From positions 124,001-188,000 of the forward strand of contig NW_025936008.1 in assembly GCF_000764305.2 (NCBI RefSeq): a stretch of DNA of 64,000 bases. Direction: 5' to 3'. A model generated the notes under the pieces. The model made no database searches, had not been told where the DNA came from, and worked only from the letters and a program-made list of their open reading frames with translations. The stretch comes from Hyalella azteca (Eukaryota; Arthropoda; Malacostraca; Amphipoda; Hyalellidae). Positions within the stretch are counted from its first letter, which is position 1. Each line of letters opens with the position of its first letter. Shown here one piece after another: positions 49,158 to 60,377 of the stretch. A program made the translations under genes and the position numbers.

Positions 49158-49554
49158 ACACATAGGGCAACATGGGGCAGCGCGCCCACCACTTTATTTA
49201 AACTAAATTTTTGATGAAGTTTTAATAGATACGAGGTGGTTCTTTGTTTTGTTTAAAGGTACAACTAATGAAGAATGTATGATGTGAATTAGACGTCTAT
49301 AGTGTTATTCAATTTTTACTGAAACACTATTTTGTAAAAAGTGTCAAAATGGGCCCATTTCCCCACCCCTGGGGAAATGGACCCATGGGCTTGGGGCAAG
49401 GCGCCCACCCTTTGTCCCTTTACCACAATTGCATATTTTCCGTTTAAAAATGATAAAACAACACTTTACAGTTGAAAATAAGAAAAATGTAATAAAAATA
49501 TGACATTCATTCATTTATTAACAACTCAAAGAATCATATATACTTAACTTGAAA

Positions 49555-49760
49555 GAAGTATAGAATAGAATAGAATAGAATAGAAGTGTCGGCGTTGAAG
49601 ACATATAGGCCCATGGCCTGTTGCCGATTCTTGAACTTTTCGTGACTTGATTCACAAGGGACCCGGCCTTTGGAACCCGATCTTTCCATAACTGACGATT
49701 GATTGAGATAGCTGCTTGACTTATTGCCTGCTCCGTAATTTGCTAACAACGCTGTTTTTT
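49555..49760 (-). mobile_element. LINE 3' end, minus strand, nested
   Basis: The reverse complement aligns along its length with the 3' UTR at 48160-48300: AGCTATCTCAA, ATCGTCAGT, GAAAAG, AGAATCGGCAACAGGCC and CAACGCCGA. The 3' tail is a TTCTA pentamer repeat (plus strand TAGAA at about 49562-49585), as LINE ends often have. Confidence 0.75.
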
Positions 49761-50032
49761 TAGTTTATAGCCGTGGCCCCTGGTGTTGGTTCTTGTTTCA
49801 AATTCACTTCTTGCTTAAAAAATCTATCACTGACGTGAAGAAAAATATTTCAATGACATAAAAATGTATATCCTTGACTTGAAAAATATTTCCTCGCGAT
49901 AAAAAGATCGTCCTTGACATGAAAAAATGTATCTTTGTCTAGAAAAAAATATATTTAGTTGATCAGAAAAAAACTTCTTTCCAGTTTCGTCATTAATTCA
50001 GATATTATGTGCAGTGAATTCGTACCTAATCG

Positions 50033-50120
50033 TGATTTCAGCCAACACCATAAAAACTCATTTTATTTTCAAAACTCATAAACCATTTTGGCTCATTGGT
50101 GTTGACTGAAATCAACTTTT
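50033..50120. repeat. short inverted-repeat hairpin
   Basis: TGATTTCAGCCAACACCA and its near-perfect inverted copy TTGGTGTTGACTGAAATCA enclose about 45 bases with smaller nested AAACTCAT repeats. It could be a tiny MITE inside the larger element. Confidence 0.6.
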
Positions 50121-50718
50121 GGCAAGGCAAGAGTCAATAACTCGATAATGCGTCATAAATACGCATAACTAGAAACTAAACCTGCTGCCTTGAGGCGGCA
50201 AATCAAAAAATCATGCAATGTGAAGTGTAATTTGTAATTCAAAAGCTAGTCATAGTTTTGAAAAGGTCATTGAGACAAATCTAATGATGTATAACACAAG
50301 ACTTCACCATGGGCGCTTTGCCCCGTGACACGCGTGGGCCCGTTGCCTCACTAGGTATCTTTCAATTTATATCGTGTCAACATTTTATTTTAAAAGCTAA
50401 TAGTCTAAACTTAATCTCAAAATTATCCCTATAAATATTACTTTCAAAATATAATTCACAGTAATTTCAAAAGCATCATCTACAGTAATCGAAAACAGTT
50501 TTATTTAGTAGCAGAAAAAATTTATCTGGGCTAAAACAGTTATTCACAAATAACTTAATAACGCAAACACTTAGCAAAACGTAAATCCGTACACTTCATC
50601 CCAGTGAAACTGTCGAACGGCGGTAGAGAACACGGGCCAATATCTGCCATAATTAGCGAGAAACTCGCTATTGGCCCATGACCCGCAGTGGGCTCGCTGC
50701 CCCATGTTACCCTATATG

Positions 50719-50965
50719 TAGCAGCAGTCAGCGTTGCACACAATAGTCGGGTGTTGCACATCGCAGTTGTTAACACTGCATACAACAGCAATGTGTGCTG
50801 CACACAGGAGTTGTTAGAGCTGCACACAACAGCAGGAGTTTTGCACATAGCAACAGTCAGTGTTGCAGACAATAGTCGAGTGTTGCACGCAGGAGTTATC
50901 AGCGTTGCACACAACAGCAATGGGTGTTGCACACAGCAGCAGTCAGCGTTGCTCACAACAGCTGC
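50719..50965. repeat. 42-bp minisatellite, block 3
   Basis: Continuation of the same minisatellite after the inserted element, in the same orientation. Units such as CAGCGTTGCACACAAYAG and GTGTTGCACACAGCAG alternate. A single leftover unit appears near 51538. Confidence 0.85.
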
Positions 50966-51177
50966 CCAAGTATAGGCCGGCGCTAAAGAAAAATAGAACA
51001 AATAATATGTGTTTAAAAATTACATTTTAAAGACAACACTTCTAAAGAATACAGCGTCTCCGATGTTACACATCTACAATGAATTTCTAATTTTATTTCC
51101 ATCTATTAAAAAATTAATTTTAAATTTTTTGAAAATATGAAAAAAATGTAAATTTTGAAAATTATTTATTGTGGCAA

Positions 51178-51460
51178 TTGATACGTACATCGTCTCCGAC
51201 TTCACTCAAGTGTGCAAAATTTCAGATCGATTGGACAGGTAGAAGTGTGTTTAATATTGATTATAAGATTTGTAATAGACAAATTTATTTTTTTCAATTG
51301 TTTTGAATTCAACAATTTTTTTAAATTATATATTCTGTAAATTGATTCATGCATTGTCTCCGACTTTACGCAGGTGTGCTAAATTTCAGATCGATTGCAG
51401 AGGTAGAAGTGTGTTAAATATCAATTATAAGATTTGTAGCAGACAGACAGACAAACAAAC
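51178..51460. repeat. diverged direct repeat, LINE-tail-like
   Basis: Two copies about 160 bp apart share GTCTCCGACTT, AAATTTCAGATCGATTG, GGTAGAAGTGTGTT and ATTATAAGATTTGTA. The second copy runs into CAGACAGACAAACAAACAAAC. That ending is common at 3' ends of non-LTR elements, so this may be the tail of a second LINE family. Confidence 0.5.
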
Positions 51461-52197
51461 AAACAAGAAGTGAAGTTAAAGAGAAGTGTTGTAATAAAGA
51501 ATAAATACAAGAGCTGTATGCCTTGATCCCAAAGCAGCAAGTGTTGAACATAGCAGTTGTATAAGAACAAATCGTTTGCAGCGCGCTGATTGAATAATTT
51601 ATTGGAGGGTCGACACAGGTAGAGATTGTGCTCTTGTTCTGCTACAGCGATTATGACAAGGACGCAATGGACTGCCATGGCCATGCTATCAAAACTCGCC
51701 TGAGTACACGTACCGGCCTAAATACACGTTGATGTAGTTATAATGTACCGATTTGTGTACTACGACTCTAGCGTCAGAGCGTCAAATGTCTGAAACTAAA
51801 GACTGCGACTTAGCCTTGATTTTCAGGAAGTTTAGTGATTATAAAGACAGTAATCAGAACATCCAATAATCAAGCTCTACGAAATAATTATCATCGAAAT
51901 GGTTTTCGCGGTCAACGTTACGTAGCTACCTGACGGCCATTATCAAGTTTATGGCAATGCTGACTTCCAAGCTTCGTTTAACGTTTTTAAGACAGAACGA
52001 CAACTAGCTGAGGTCGGCCACTTGAAACGATACAGCGCTACGTGTAAAACAATAACAACCTTGCAGAAGATTTTGTGCTGCGACAGTCGATCGTACGTAC
52101 GTACTACTTCAAGAAATCGCTCCTCTATGGATACACGTTTCCGGTCAAGTACCTAGGAGAGATGAGATGGAATAGGTGCATGATTGAACTATATATG
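51461..52197. other. no gene seen
   Basis: Mixed-composition DNA without credible exons, between the LINE-like tail and the SINE. Confidence 0.4.
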
Positions 52198-52436
52198 TGG
52201 GTAGTGTGGCCCAGTGGTTAAAGTTCAGAGTACCAAGATTGGTGAAGGGAGGCACGGGTTCGATCCCAGCTCTGTGCGCCAGTTTCTGGTCAGAATCGGC
52301 AAGGAGGCCGGGCGGTTAAGCACAGCAGAATTGTAGCAGTGAATTGCGGGTTCGAGACCGCTAAATACTGTGAATGTTCTGCGATGTTAAGAATCGGCGA
52401 CAGGCCCATGGCTTAATAAACGCTGAAACCGCTATT
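52198..52436 (+). mobile_element. dimeric tRNA-derived SINE
   Basis: Box A TGGCCCAGTGG (52207-52217) and box B GGTTCGATCCC (52257-52267) form an RNA polymerase III promoter of the tRNA type. A second, weaker pair follows: GGCCGGGCGGTTAAGC near 52306 and GGTTCGAGACC at 52349-52359. The body ends with AGAATCGGCGACAGGCCCAT and AATAAACGCTGAAACC. The tail word is shared with LINE 3' ends at 48225 and 49620, which suggests that LINE mobilised it. Confidence 0.85.
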
Positions 52437-53608
52437 ATATGGAATAGGTGTACTGTACATCTTTCATTGTGTTTGTCTATCATATGTCTGGACCTGTATT
52501 TTTGTTAATATAGGATGTGCACTTGGTTCCCAGTTTATTTTTTAATGGAGCAGTGTTCCATTATAATCTCATTTTTAAGTTTTGCCTTATTTAATTGAGA
52601 CAACTTTACACGACTCCCTGGAAGACAGCCCTAGAAGCTTCGATACACGACGAAAAAAAATTAGACTACCGCGGTTAATAAATGAATAGAAAAAATATCG
52701 AAATCTTATTTCTCGATTATTATTTATTTAAAGGGTTGTAATATTTATTGGTTTTTAATGCCGTAATAATTGATTACTATTACCATGGTTTATTCCCATC
52801 ACACTCAAAATCACGTTTGTGGGGTGTGCGTTCATTTGTTCGTTTACAACAGCCGTCGAAGCACTAACACTTCTAAAAATTTCCAAACTCCATGGGGCAT
52901 CCAATCATCCATGGCGGCCGTCGCCCGCCCGACTACTGCATCACATGTCTACTTTGACCTGTCTCCAAAGCATTCGTGGTGCAAGTGTTTTTACAAGTCA
53001 CCTATGTGAAAAACAAGCAACGGAATAAAATTTCAACTACGGTACTGGAGTCCCTTATTCGGACCAAAAGCTATCTGCTCAGCCGCAACAAGTGATCGCA
53101 CCCGAAATGTTAGATTAATGCATAATGCAAGCTTGTACGTAAATAAGCAAAATGAAGGTAACCTGTTTCCGTGGCTTGCTCATGTTGAGCGAAGAAGAAA
53201 AAGTGCCACAATGACACTGATAAAAAAGGAAAAAGTGTCAATGTAATCAAGCACAGGAAAATAAAAGCGTCAAAATGTTCCAAACAGAGGGGAAAAAAAT
53301 ATAGCGTGTTCAATTTGGCTAATTATCGTCAAGCCGGATAACTGCACAGTACATAAGGTAATTTTTTTTCTAACCAACGTTTCTGACGAAAAGTTTTATA
53401 AAATTTGGAGGTATTAGGAGTCTATTTTTGAACGATAGAATTTCTGGTATATTTCTGGTATTTTGAGCTAGGCAATCTGGTATTCTCGCCAAGAAAAAAC
53501 CTGGCAACACTATTCCATGCATCACAGTTGTGTATCGGTAGTTACTGTCGTGAGAAAAGCTGCAGTTATATAGCTCTCCTCATCACTTCGAGACGATCTT
53601 CAACAAAG
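52437..53608. other. no gene seen; flank of the CxxC ORF
   Basis: AT-rich DNA. Short frames at 52770-53028 lack any motif. The 5' UTR or promoter of the next frame should lie in the last few hundred bases. Confidence 0.4.
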
Positions 53609-54094
53609 ATGCCGAAGCGAAAAAAATACAATTTCAATAGAGGATCCAATTTGCCTTCAACGGCAAAGAAATTTAACAAAGCCAAACTAAAAATGGGAGA
53701 AGAAGAAAAAGTAGATACGGTGCCTCCCATGCGAAATGTTCGGCGACACGGGCCGGATCTACTGCAAATTTCGGACGCAACATGTGAGCAGCCGTGTGAG
53801 CCGACTCCAAAAAATGAAGAAAATTGTGTTGTTCCCATTTCATTTCTTAAGAATCTTATTAGTGCCATTCCTTGCGGTGAATGTGGTGCGCCAAGCACTG
53901 CATCCGTGGTAAGGAATCAGAATCACATAGTGCCCACGGTGACTAGGCATTGCTCTGTGTGTGAAGCCAAAGAAGCAGTCTACACTTCTAAGCCAGTCAC
54001 TGGGCTTGATGATAAACTTGAGGCTTGCCTTCGAGCTCTTGAATCTGGAATCTACCCACAATCCAACCCAAGTATTATGAGGGTTCTTAATTAG
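53609..54094 (+). CDS. small CxxC protein, possibly the N-terminus of a transposon-derived protein
   Basis: 161 residues from ATG 53609 (context CAAAGATGCC). The frame is open further upstream but only from a TTG. The N-terminus is basic (MPKRKKYNFNRG) and looks nuclear. The middle has VPISFLKNLISAIPCGECGA then HCSVCEAKE, two CxxC knuckles that could bind one zinc ion. That spacing, after a short hydrophobic helix, resembles the start of Mutator-like transposase-domain proteins common in arthropod genomes, but no catalytic part follows. No intron is visible. It could be a domesticated fragment, a truncated element or a small orphan gene. I did not recognise it with certainty. Confidence 0.4.
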   Translation: MPKRKKYNFNRGSNLPSTAKKFNKAKLKMGEEEKVDTVPPMRNVRRHGPDLLQISDATCEQPCEPTPKNEENCVVPISFLKNLISAIPCGECGAPSTASVVRNQNHIVPTVTRHCSVCEAKEAVYTSKPVTGLDDKLEACLRALESGIYPQSNPSIMRVLN

Positions 54095-55192
54095 GCAGCT
54101 ACTAATCTACTATTAGCAATTCCTAGTTGTAACTTGTAAGCTGAGAAAGAAGCGCTCGGTTAAATGTCTCCGACTCCAAGGTCCAAGCCCGAGGGTGAAG
54201 GACTTAAGGGTCAAAGCACTTCATACGGTGCTGGTCAATTTTGAATTCACATATTCCTCTCCTCATATTATCATGTCACTCTCCCTTCTTCAGTTCTTGC
54301 AGTATTTTCCTTTCCTGTATTATTATTATTCATGCGCTGAACTGGACTACAATGAGTCATGTGGTGCATGATGATACCCTCTTTTAAGAGTAATAGGCTT
54401 TGTGATACTATGATAGACTGATAGTAAATAACAAAGCCGGGGATCCAGCGCCAAGCCGTGGAAGTGTGGATATCCAGGATAAAACCAATAACTTCAATGA
54501 TCACAAATTTCTGTTTCTATTTTTCTTATTTTTGTCTCTCCTGAAAACTTCATCTTGAAAATCTATCTCCTCAGACTCCTCCCATCTCCCATGATTTTGG
54601 AGGCTTGAAGCTAGCCCATAGTGACAAACCAGAGATTTTTTAGAATCAGTTCATTTTTAATCTCCTCATTTACTCAAGATTTAAACCAATTTCTCATGTA
54701 TGATAATGCTGGCATCCATGATACTTTGCTTGTCTACTTATAGGACTCAAAAATGAACTTGAGGCAGATTCTAAAAAACACGCTGCTTTGCCACTATGAC
54801 TGCTAGCCTACTGTGGTTATGGTTAGTACTTAGTGTGGTAACTGTGCTACAGCATTGTCATTGTGCATTGAGAGAAATACACCATTGGCTTTGTACACTG
54901 TACAGACCTGATCTAGCTATCATCTGGTCATTTTTTCAATTTTTTTCAGAGTATAGGGTAAACACACCTGGCAGTGCGGCACCATATTCCAACACTGTGG
55001 GTAATTCCGACACCCCTCAACTTTTTCTTTTATATTAAGCTTGGTCTTACTTCTATGCATGCATAGATGGTTGAAATAGTGACGTTATACTGGCCATTTG
55101 ACAGTTGGAAAAAATTGGTGGCCATTTCCACAAGACAGGGTGAAAAGGGCCGCCCTGCAGGGTAATTAGGGACACCACTAAAAATGCATTTA
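54095..55192. other. no gene seen; contains an inverted repeat
   Basis: Downstream of the CxxC frame. It contains the foldback repeat at 54605-54815 (listed) and words GGGTAATTMSGACACC near 55000 and 55160 that look like transposon sub-termini. Confidence 0.4.
54605..54815. repeat. inverted-repeat (foldback/MITE-like) sequence
   Basis: The left arm (about 54605-54660: GAAGCTAGCCCATAGTGAC, TTTTTTAGAATC, TTCATTTTTAA) and the inverted right arm (about 54745-54811: AAAAATGAACTTGAGG, GATTCTAAAAAA, CACTATGACTGCTAGCC) form a long imperfect stem with an 85-base loop. It has no coding capacity. Confidence 0.65.
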
Positions 55193-58100
55193 CAGTAGAA
55201 CCTTGATTAGCAAAGGCTCCAGTTGACAAAAAAATTGGTATTACTTTAGAATTTAGATTAAGTGCATAAAAAAAAGTTTTTTTTTTTATTAATTATATGT
55301 TTTTGGGGTGTAGATTAAGAATCTGAAATCTGTTTTTGGCGGTCGCTGGTTGCCGGTCGGCATCGGAAAACCGATTTTTTCCTGATTTTTTTATATATTT
55401 TCTATAAAAAATGACAATGAGGGAACTGTGGGTTTTTAGAAGGGGGGGACATGCCCAAGGCTCTAGTCTAATTTGTAAAAAAAAAAATTGGCAAAAAATT
55501 GGAAAATTTGGACCTAACCTAACCTTTAGAACCTAGTGCAATTTTTGGGTTTTACATAAGTTTACAGTCATTCCCAGATTGATCTAGATCATTCTGTGAG
55601 AAATTCCTCGTTTCTCACCGTTAATTAGTATATATGCTAGGGTTTGTTTATAAGATCCATTATTAACTGAATTATCTTCTAAAATCTGATTCTCTAACTT
55701 CAGCCGAAGAATAAGTGTTACCAGTAGTCTAAATTAGAGGTTCTGCTGCGGATCTTAACGGTCCTTATCAGCATCTGTTATTGATTGTGTCAAAATTATA
55801 CGTGCCACCAGTGACAAAATTTGTGTTAAATTAAATCCAATTCAAAGTGTTGAAACCAATCTAGATTCAAAAGATTAACATTTCTGCAGTTATCATTGCC
55901 GATTGCCAGTTATATCAGCCATTCAACCGATTGTCAACTTACCTACCTGCATCAACGTTCAAGTATCTACCATCTTCCTTTAAACCTGTTTCTCTATCCC
56001 TTGGTTTGTATGAATGTTGTGTGAATTTTGTTTTGTTTATTTATTTTTGCTCTATTAAATTCATTTATCAAATCTGTTGGGAAGTTGGACCTAGTTTAAG
56101 GATACAATTAAATTTATTTAAATTCAAATTTCATGTTTTCAATTAAAATGCTAATTCTTTCAAATCAAATCGATTCCTTTTTTGATGTTCTTCATTCCAG
56201 AAGTGCATTATTTACTTTACGTGACATGCGAAGATCATTATTCAAACCTTAATTAGTCTTAAGTCTATCTCTCTAATTTCTAAAGCATCAAAACCTTCAA
56301 CTGTTCTTGCTATTTTTTCACATCCAACTTCCCACCCCTTAAACTGATTTCCACTATTTTCCATCAATTATTCTTCCTTCATAAAGTGATTACCACACTG
56401 GGCATTTAAACCTCAGGTTCGTAGTGTTTTCCGTGCAAAAGTGAAATTTTGATCATTTATTTAAACTATACTTTGTTGAAACTTTCGCAAGATCTATAAT
56501 TTGAATTCATTCACTAGACTTATAATTTAAATTCATTCGCAAGATTTATAATTTGAATTCACTTCTTTACAGTATCTGAATCCGAAACTGGCTGGCCTTA
56601 ATTTATTTGTACGTAAGGCATTTGTCACCACTTTCTTTCATCGAGTGACCAACCCGCCATCTTCACCTTCACGTTCCCATATATATACTGAAGATTGCAC
56701 TTTTGGATTTGGTTCTCATTGACTATTTTTGCCTTTGCTATGAAGATGAATCATTCAAAGTCACTAAAAATTTTGTTTGATGAATTAAAATAAAAGCTTC
56801 TTAGATTACTTCTTTAATTAAATCCCTGTCGATTGTGTGAAAACCTCACATTTTCCCAATTTTTTCCTGATTTTTTATATATTTTCTATAGAAAACGACA
56901 ATGGGGGTCCTGTGGGGAACTGTGGGTTTTGGGGGGGGGGGGGGACACGCCCGAGGCTCTAGTTCATAAAAAAAAATTGTCAAAAAATTGGAAAAATTGG
57001 ACCTAACCTAACCTAGCGCAATTTTTTGGGTTTTATTTTGGTTTACAGTCATTCCCAGATCGAAATAGATCATTTCCAGTCAAAAAAATTTTTCCGATTT
57101 TTCCCATTTTTTGCCAATTTTTTTTGACAAATTAGAGCCTCGGGCATGTCACCCTCCCCTAAAACCCCTGGTTCCCCACGGGTCCCCCATTGTCGTTTTC
57201 TATAGAAAATATGCACAAAATCGGTACCGCCAGAAACAGATTTCAGATTCTTGATCTACACCCCAAAAAAACATATAATTAAAAAACACCCTTTTTTTGG
57301 ATGCACTTACTCTAAAGTAATACCAAAAAATCAATTAACAGCAAAAAATTTTGATTATATTTAACTTGCTCAGCAACAAAAATTTCACTTGTCAAAAAAT
57401 GAATGCATCATCTGTCATTACAAAATTGTGCAGAGAATGTCATAGATAGAATTGTGCTCTAGGCATCATAAAATGAAAAATAATTAACCCAAACTATGAT
57501 TTATTTCTCCTAAAAATATGATGGTTGTCACTAGAATAATCCTTTGTTTCAGGTATGTTTTTTACAATCTTTTTTGTTATAGTGAATTCACTTGACCAAA
57601 TTAAAATGGTGCAAAATTACAAGCCATCCTGTAAGTAAACAGATACAGAAAAGTGCTGTATGGCTGCTGAAATGAAGCTTGCAGTGGACAAGGTTGTTGT
57701 TGATGCTCATGGCATGTTCATGGATATGGTAATATTGCATCAATAATACGGTAATGTATGGATATGGTAATATCATCAATAAAGGAAAAACAACTAAAAA
57801 TCACAGAAAATATCATTTATTCTATATCCACATCATCTACAAAGGAAAAGGAGGACTTCAGATTACTGTTAGTAATAGACAAGTACACTGCGCATGCTTC
57901 AAATGTTTTAAAATTAAGTTTTATTTCAAGTGGATTACGCCGTTCCCAGGGGGAATTTGGGATGCTTTTATTTTGCATCTGGCACCTTATGAATAGCATA
58001 TGGAATTTTTTTGAAGATGCCATACAATGGCCCTTGCAAAGAGCTATAAAATGAGCCAATCCTTGTTCATGAAATGTTTCATGGTAAGAAGTTATTGACA

Positions 58101-58368
58101 AAAAATGCTCAAAACTGTCCATTATTACTCCTTTTGACGGTACTCGTTCCCATGTCTGCCAAACACATGTCATGAGGAATTGACAACTGGTTATATAAGA
58201 CATCTAATAAAATAATATTGAAAATTAATAATGCTCAATAATTATTAGGGTCTTTGAAGATAAAGTTAAGAAAGGCATACATTATAGTTGAGTTTATTAG
58301 AAGTGTGTGAAAGAAATTACCATGAAAATGAATTCATAAAATTTAAATTACTGCAAGAGGTTCCACAG
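55193..58368 (+). mobile_element. pogo/Tigger-like element, decayed
   Basis: Left end CAGTAGAACCTTGATTAGC preceded by TA (55191-55192). The proposed right end is CAAGAGGTTCCACAG (to 58368) followed by TA, an inverted match over the first 11 bases (9 of 11). Near the right is a decayed frame with LLLVIDKYTAHASNVL (about 57850-57910), similar in layout to the DDE_1 second-Asp region of pogo/Tigger transposases. The body contains large internal repeats: a block at 55376-55600 recurs directly at 56866-57090 and inverted at about 57085-57345. Element limits are inference; the internal repeats are plain to see. Confidence 0.4.
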
Positions 58369-58508
58369 TATAGTGCTTAAATGCAAGTATGTTAATAATG
58401 GAACAAGTAAAAGATTGATGAAATATTTTATAAGATCTTTTCATTTTTTTATGGCCTAAATGAAAGCAATTGGGATTTAGCTCCTCATCACAGCTTGCTT
58501 AATGTTTG

Positions 58509-58661
58509 CAAAGACAAGGTGATGCACTTGAAGCACTAAAGAATGCTATGGTATGTGTCAACCATACTCACTACAAAGACAAGGTGATGCACTTGAAGCA
58601 CTAAAGAATGCTATGGTATGTCAACCATACTCACTACAAAGACAAGGTGAGGCACTTGAAG
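58509..58661. repeat. 64-bp tandem repeat interrupted by the hAT element
   Basis: Units start at 58509, 58574 and 58637 with CAAAGACAAGGTGAKGCAC. The third is cut after CACTTGAAG by the hAT element and resumes at 60751 with ACTTGAAGCACTAAAGAATG. The intact units therefore show the empty site. Confidence 0.85.
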
Positions 58662-59077
58662 CTGGGTTGGCGATTTTTTTTATTTAAAAAAAAAAATCAG
58701 AAAAATCAATGATTTATTTGATTTTTTCATGATTTTTTTGATTTATTTGATTTTTTTTATTTTTTCAGCTTTATTGTCTTTTTTTGAGGTGTTATTTTTT
58801 ATGTTGCAATTAGCCTACTAACAATAACAGTATATGGATCATAATGGATGACTAAAATGGGCACTTATTGCCTTCAATAATGGCCAACAGGCCAAGGTGG
58901 TGTTTACCACTTTTGATTTTTGGGTAAACAATTATTGATAAGTCTATTCAGTAGCTTTGTAAAGTTTGTATGGAACAAGGTAATGAGCTAAATATTGACC
59001 ATTTAACTGGCTTCAATATACAAAAACACTTCAGGAATGCAGATCTCCTAAACATTGAAGAGTCACATAACAGATAG

Positions 59078-59283
59078 GTAGCTGATAGCACAGTGCAGAG
59101 CACTATCAATAGATCTACTAGTTTTATGTCCTATAAATCTACCAGACTCTACCCTCTATACACACCGACTAGTAGTGACTGTAGATGATAGCACAGTGCA
59201 GAGCACTATCAATAGATCTACTAGTTTTATGTCCTATAAATCTACCAGACTCTACCCTCTATACACACTGACTAGTAGTGACT
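59078..59283. repeat. 103-bp tandem duplication
   Basis: Two nearly identical 103-bp copies starting GTAGMTGATAGCACAGTGC, inside the hAT element. Differences are single bases, so the duplication is recent or homogenised. Confidence 0.9.
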
Positions 59284-59626
59284 GAGTGACTGACTGCACT
59301 GTTCCCATTTAATTCAGACCAATAAACCAATACTAAACATAAACTGAACAATAACCAAACAAACCTCATATGACTTGAAACGAGACTGAAGTCATGAGAA
59401 AAGCTAACACTGTTTGAAATAAACATGTGCACAATTCAAATATTTTATATCCATTCACTGCATTTAATTATTTTATATATTGTCTTATAATTGTAATTGT
59501 TTTATTTCTAATTTTAAATTCACATATTTAAAAATTGAAATTAAATATTTTAATTAGAATACTCGTATTAGGGTGGAAAATCTTTCTAATTGCCTAAAAG
59601 GTCAATACAATCTCAACCTCTCAATA

Positions 59627-60377
59627 TACCGGGTGGAGCAGAGCCGATTGAGCAGTTTTGAGGTAAAATAGAAGAGTAATGGAGGTACATAAAGAAGGAA
59701 GTTTATTTTCCTAGAGGTTAGCATAACATACCATTTAGAATACATATGTTTTGAAAACAGTATCTGGAAGATGGGGGCTGTTAGCTGCAACACACTGTTG
59801 GAGTCGTTCTCAGAGGAGGGAGTAACCATAACAGTGAATTCCGATTGCTATGCTGCAATGTTGCAAAATTTCTTGCAGCCCATGATGGAAAACATTGTTG
59901 AAAATGAAGCATTGAGAGACGTGTGGTTCCAGCAGGATGGGGCTACAGCTCACACAGCTCGAATGTCACTCAATGTCTTGAAACACATGTTCCCAAACTC
60001 TGAGGGGTGATTTACAGTGGCCTGCAAGGTCACATGATTTGAGCATTTGCGATTTCTTTCTTTGAGGACATCTAAAAGAAAGGGTGTTCAGAAGTTGCCC
60101 TCACACCCTACCACAGCTAAGGGGACAGATTATTGCAGCAGAGGTTATGGCCATACCTTGCCATATGTGTGGACGTGCTGTAGGAAACTTCCGAGAACAA
60201 CTCCAAAAGTGTGATGCAGCTAACAAACCCCATCTTCCTGATATTGTTTTCAAAACATGAGTATTTTAAATGGTATGTTATGCTAATCATGAGGAAAATA
60301 AACTTTCTTCTTTATGTGCCTCCATTACTCTTTTATTTTGCCTCAAAACTGTTCAATCAGTTCTGCCCCACCCTGTA
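59627..60377 (+). mobile_element. shrunken Tc1/mariner-type element with long inverted repeats
   Basis: Inverted repeats of about 135 bp per side begin TACCGGGTGGAGCAGAGC (left) and TACAGGGTGGGGCAGAAC (right, inverted). TA flanks both ends (59625-59626, 60378-60379), the target of this superfamily. At 751 bp it is shorter than a full element of about 1.3 kb and keeps only the C-terminal half of the transposase. It lies inside the hAT element. Confidence 0.85.
59771..60260 (+). pseudogene. mariner-like transposase fragment, broken
   Basis: The frame holds VWFQQDGATAHTAR with the second catalytic Asp (about 59920-59962). After a frameshift at about 60007 it continues in another frame with LQWPARSHDLSICDFFL, where a stop replaces the usual Trp, then GHLKERVF and on to a stop near 60260. 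The first catalytic Asp region is absent. The fragment cannot make an active enzyme. Confidence 0.8.

Larger units (their letters stand above)
49158..50718. mobile_element. terminal-inverted-repeat element splitting the minisatellite
   Basis: Left end TAGGGCAACATGGGGCAGCG; the right end is the inverted TAGGGTAACATGGGGCAGCG. Sub-terminal parts repeat GGGC-rich words (near 49348-49430, 50308-50345 and 50640-50700), including a palindromic CCCATTTCCCC/GGGGAAATGG. No transposase frame is left. It sits between two minisatellite blocks. Target duplications are not clear. A LINE 3' end is nested in it. Confidence 0.7.

Noticed and set aside
52251..52267. Stand-alone tRNA gene
   Set aside because: Boxes A and B are present, but there is no foldable cloverleaf with a proper acceptor stem, and the sequence continues into a SINE body and tail.
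55500..55520. Telomere-like CCTAACCTAACC, also near 57001
   Set aside because: Only two units each, inside a duplicated transposon block, so not a telomeric tract.
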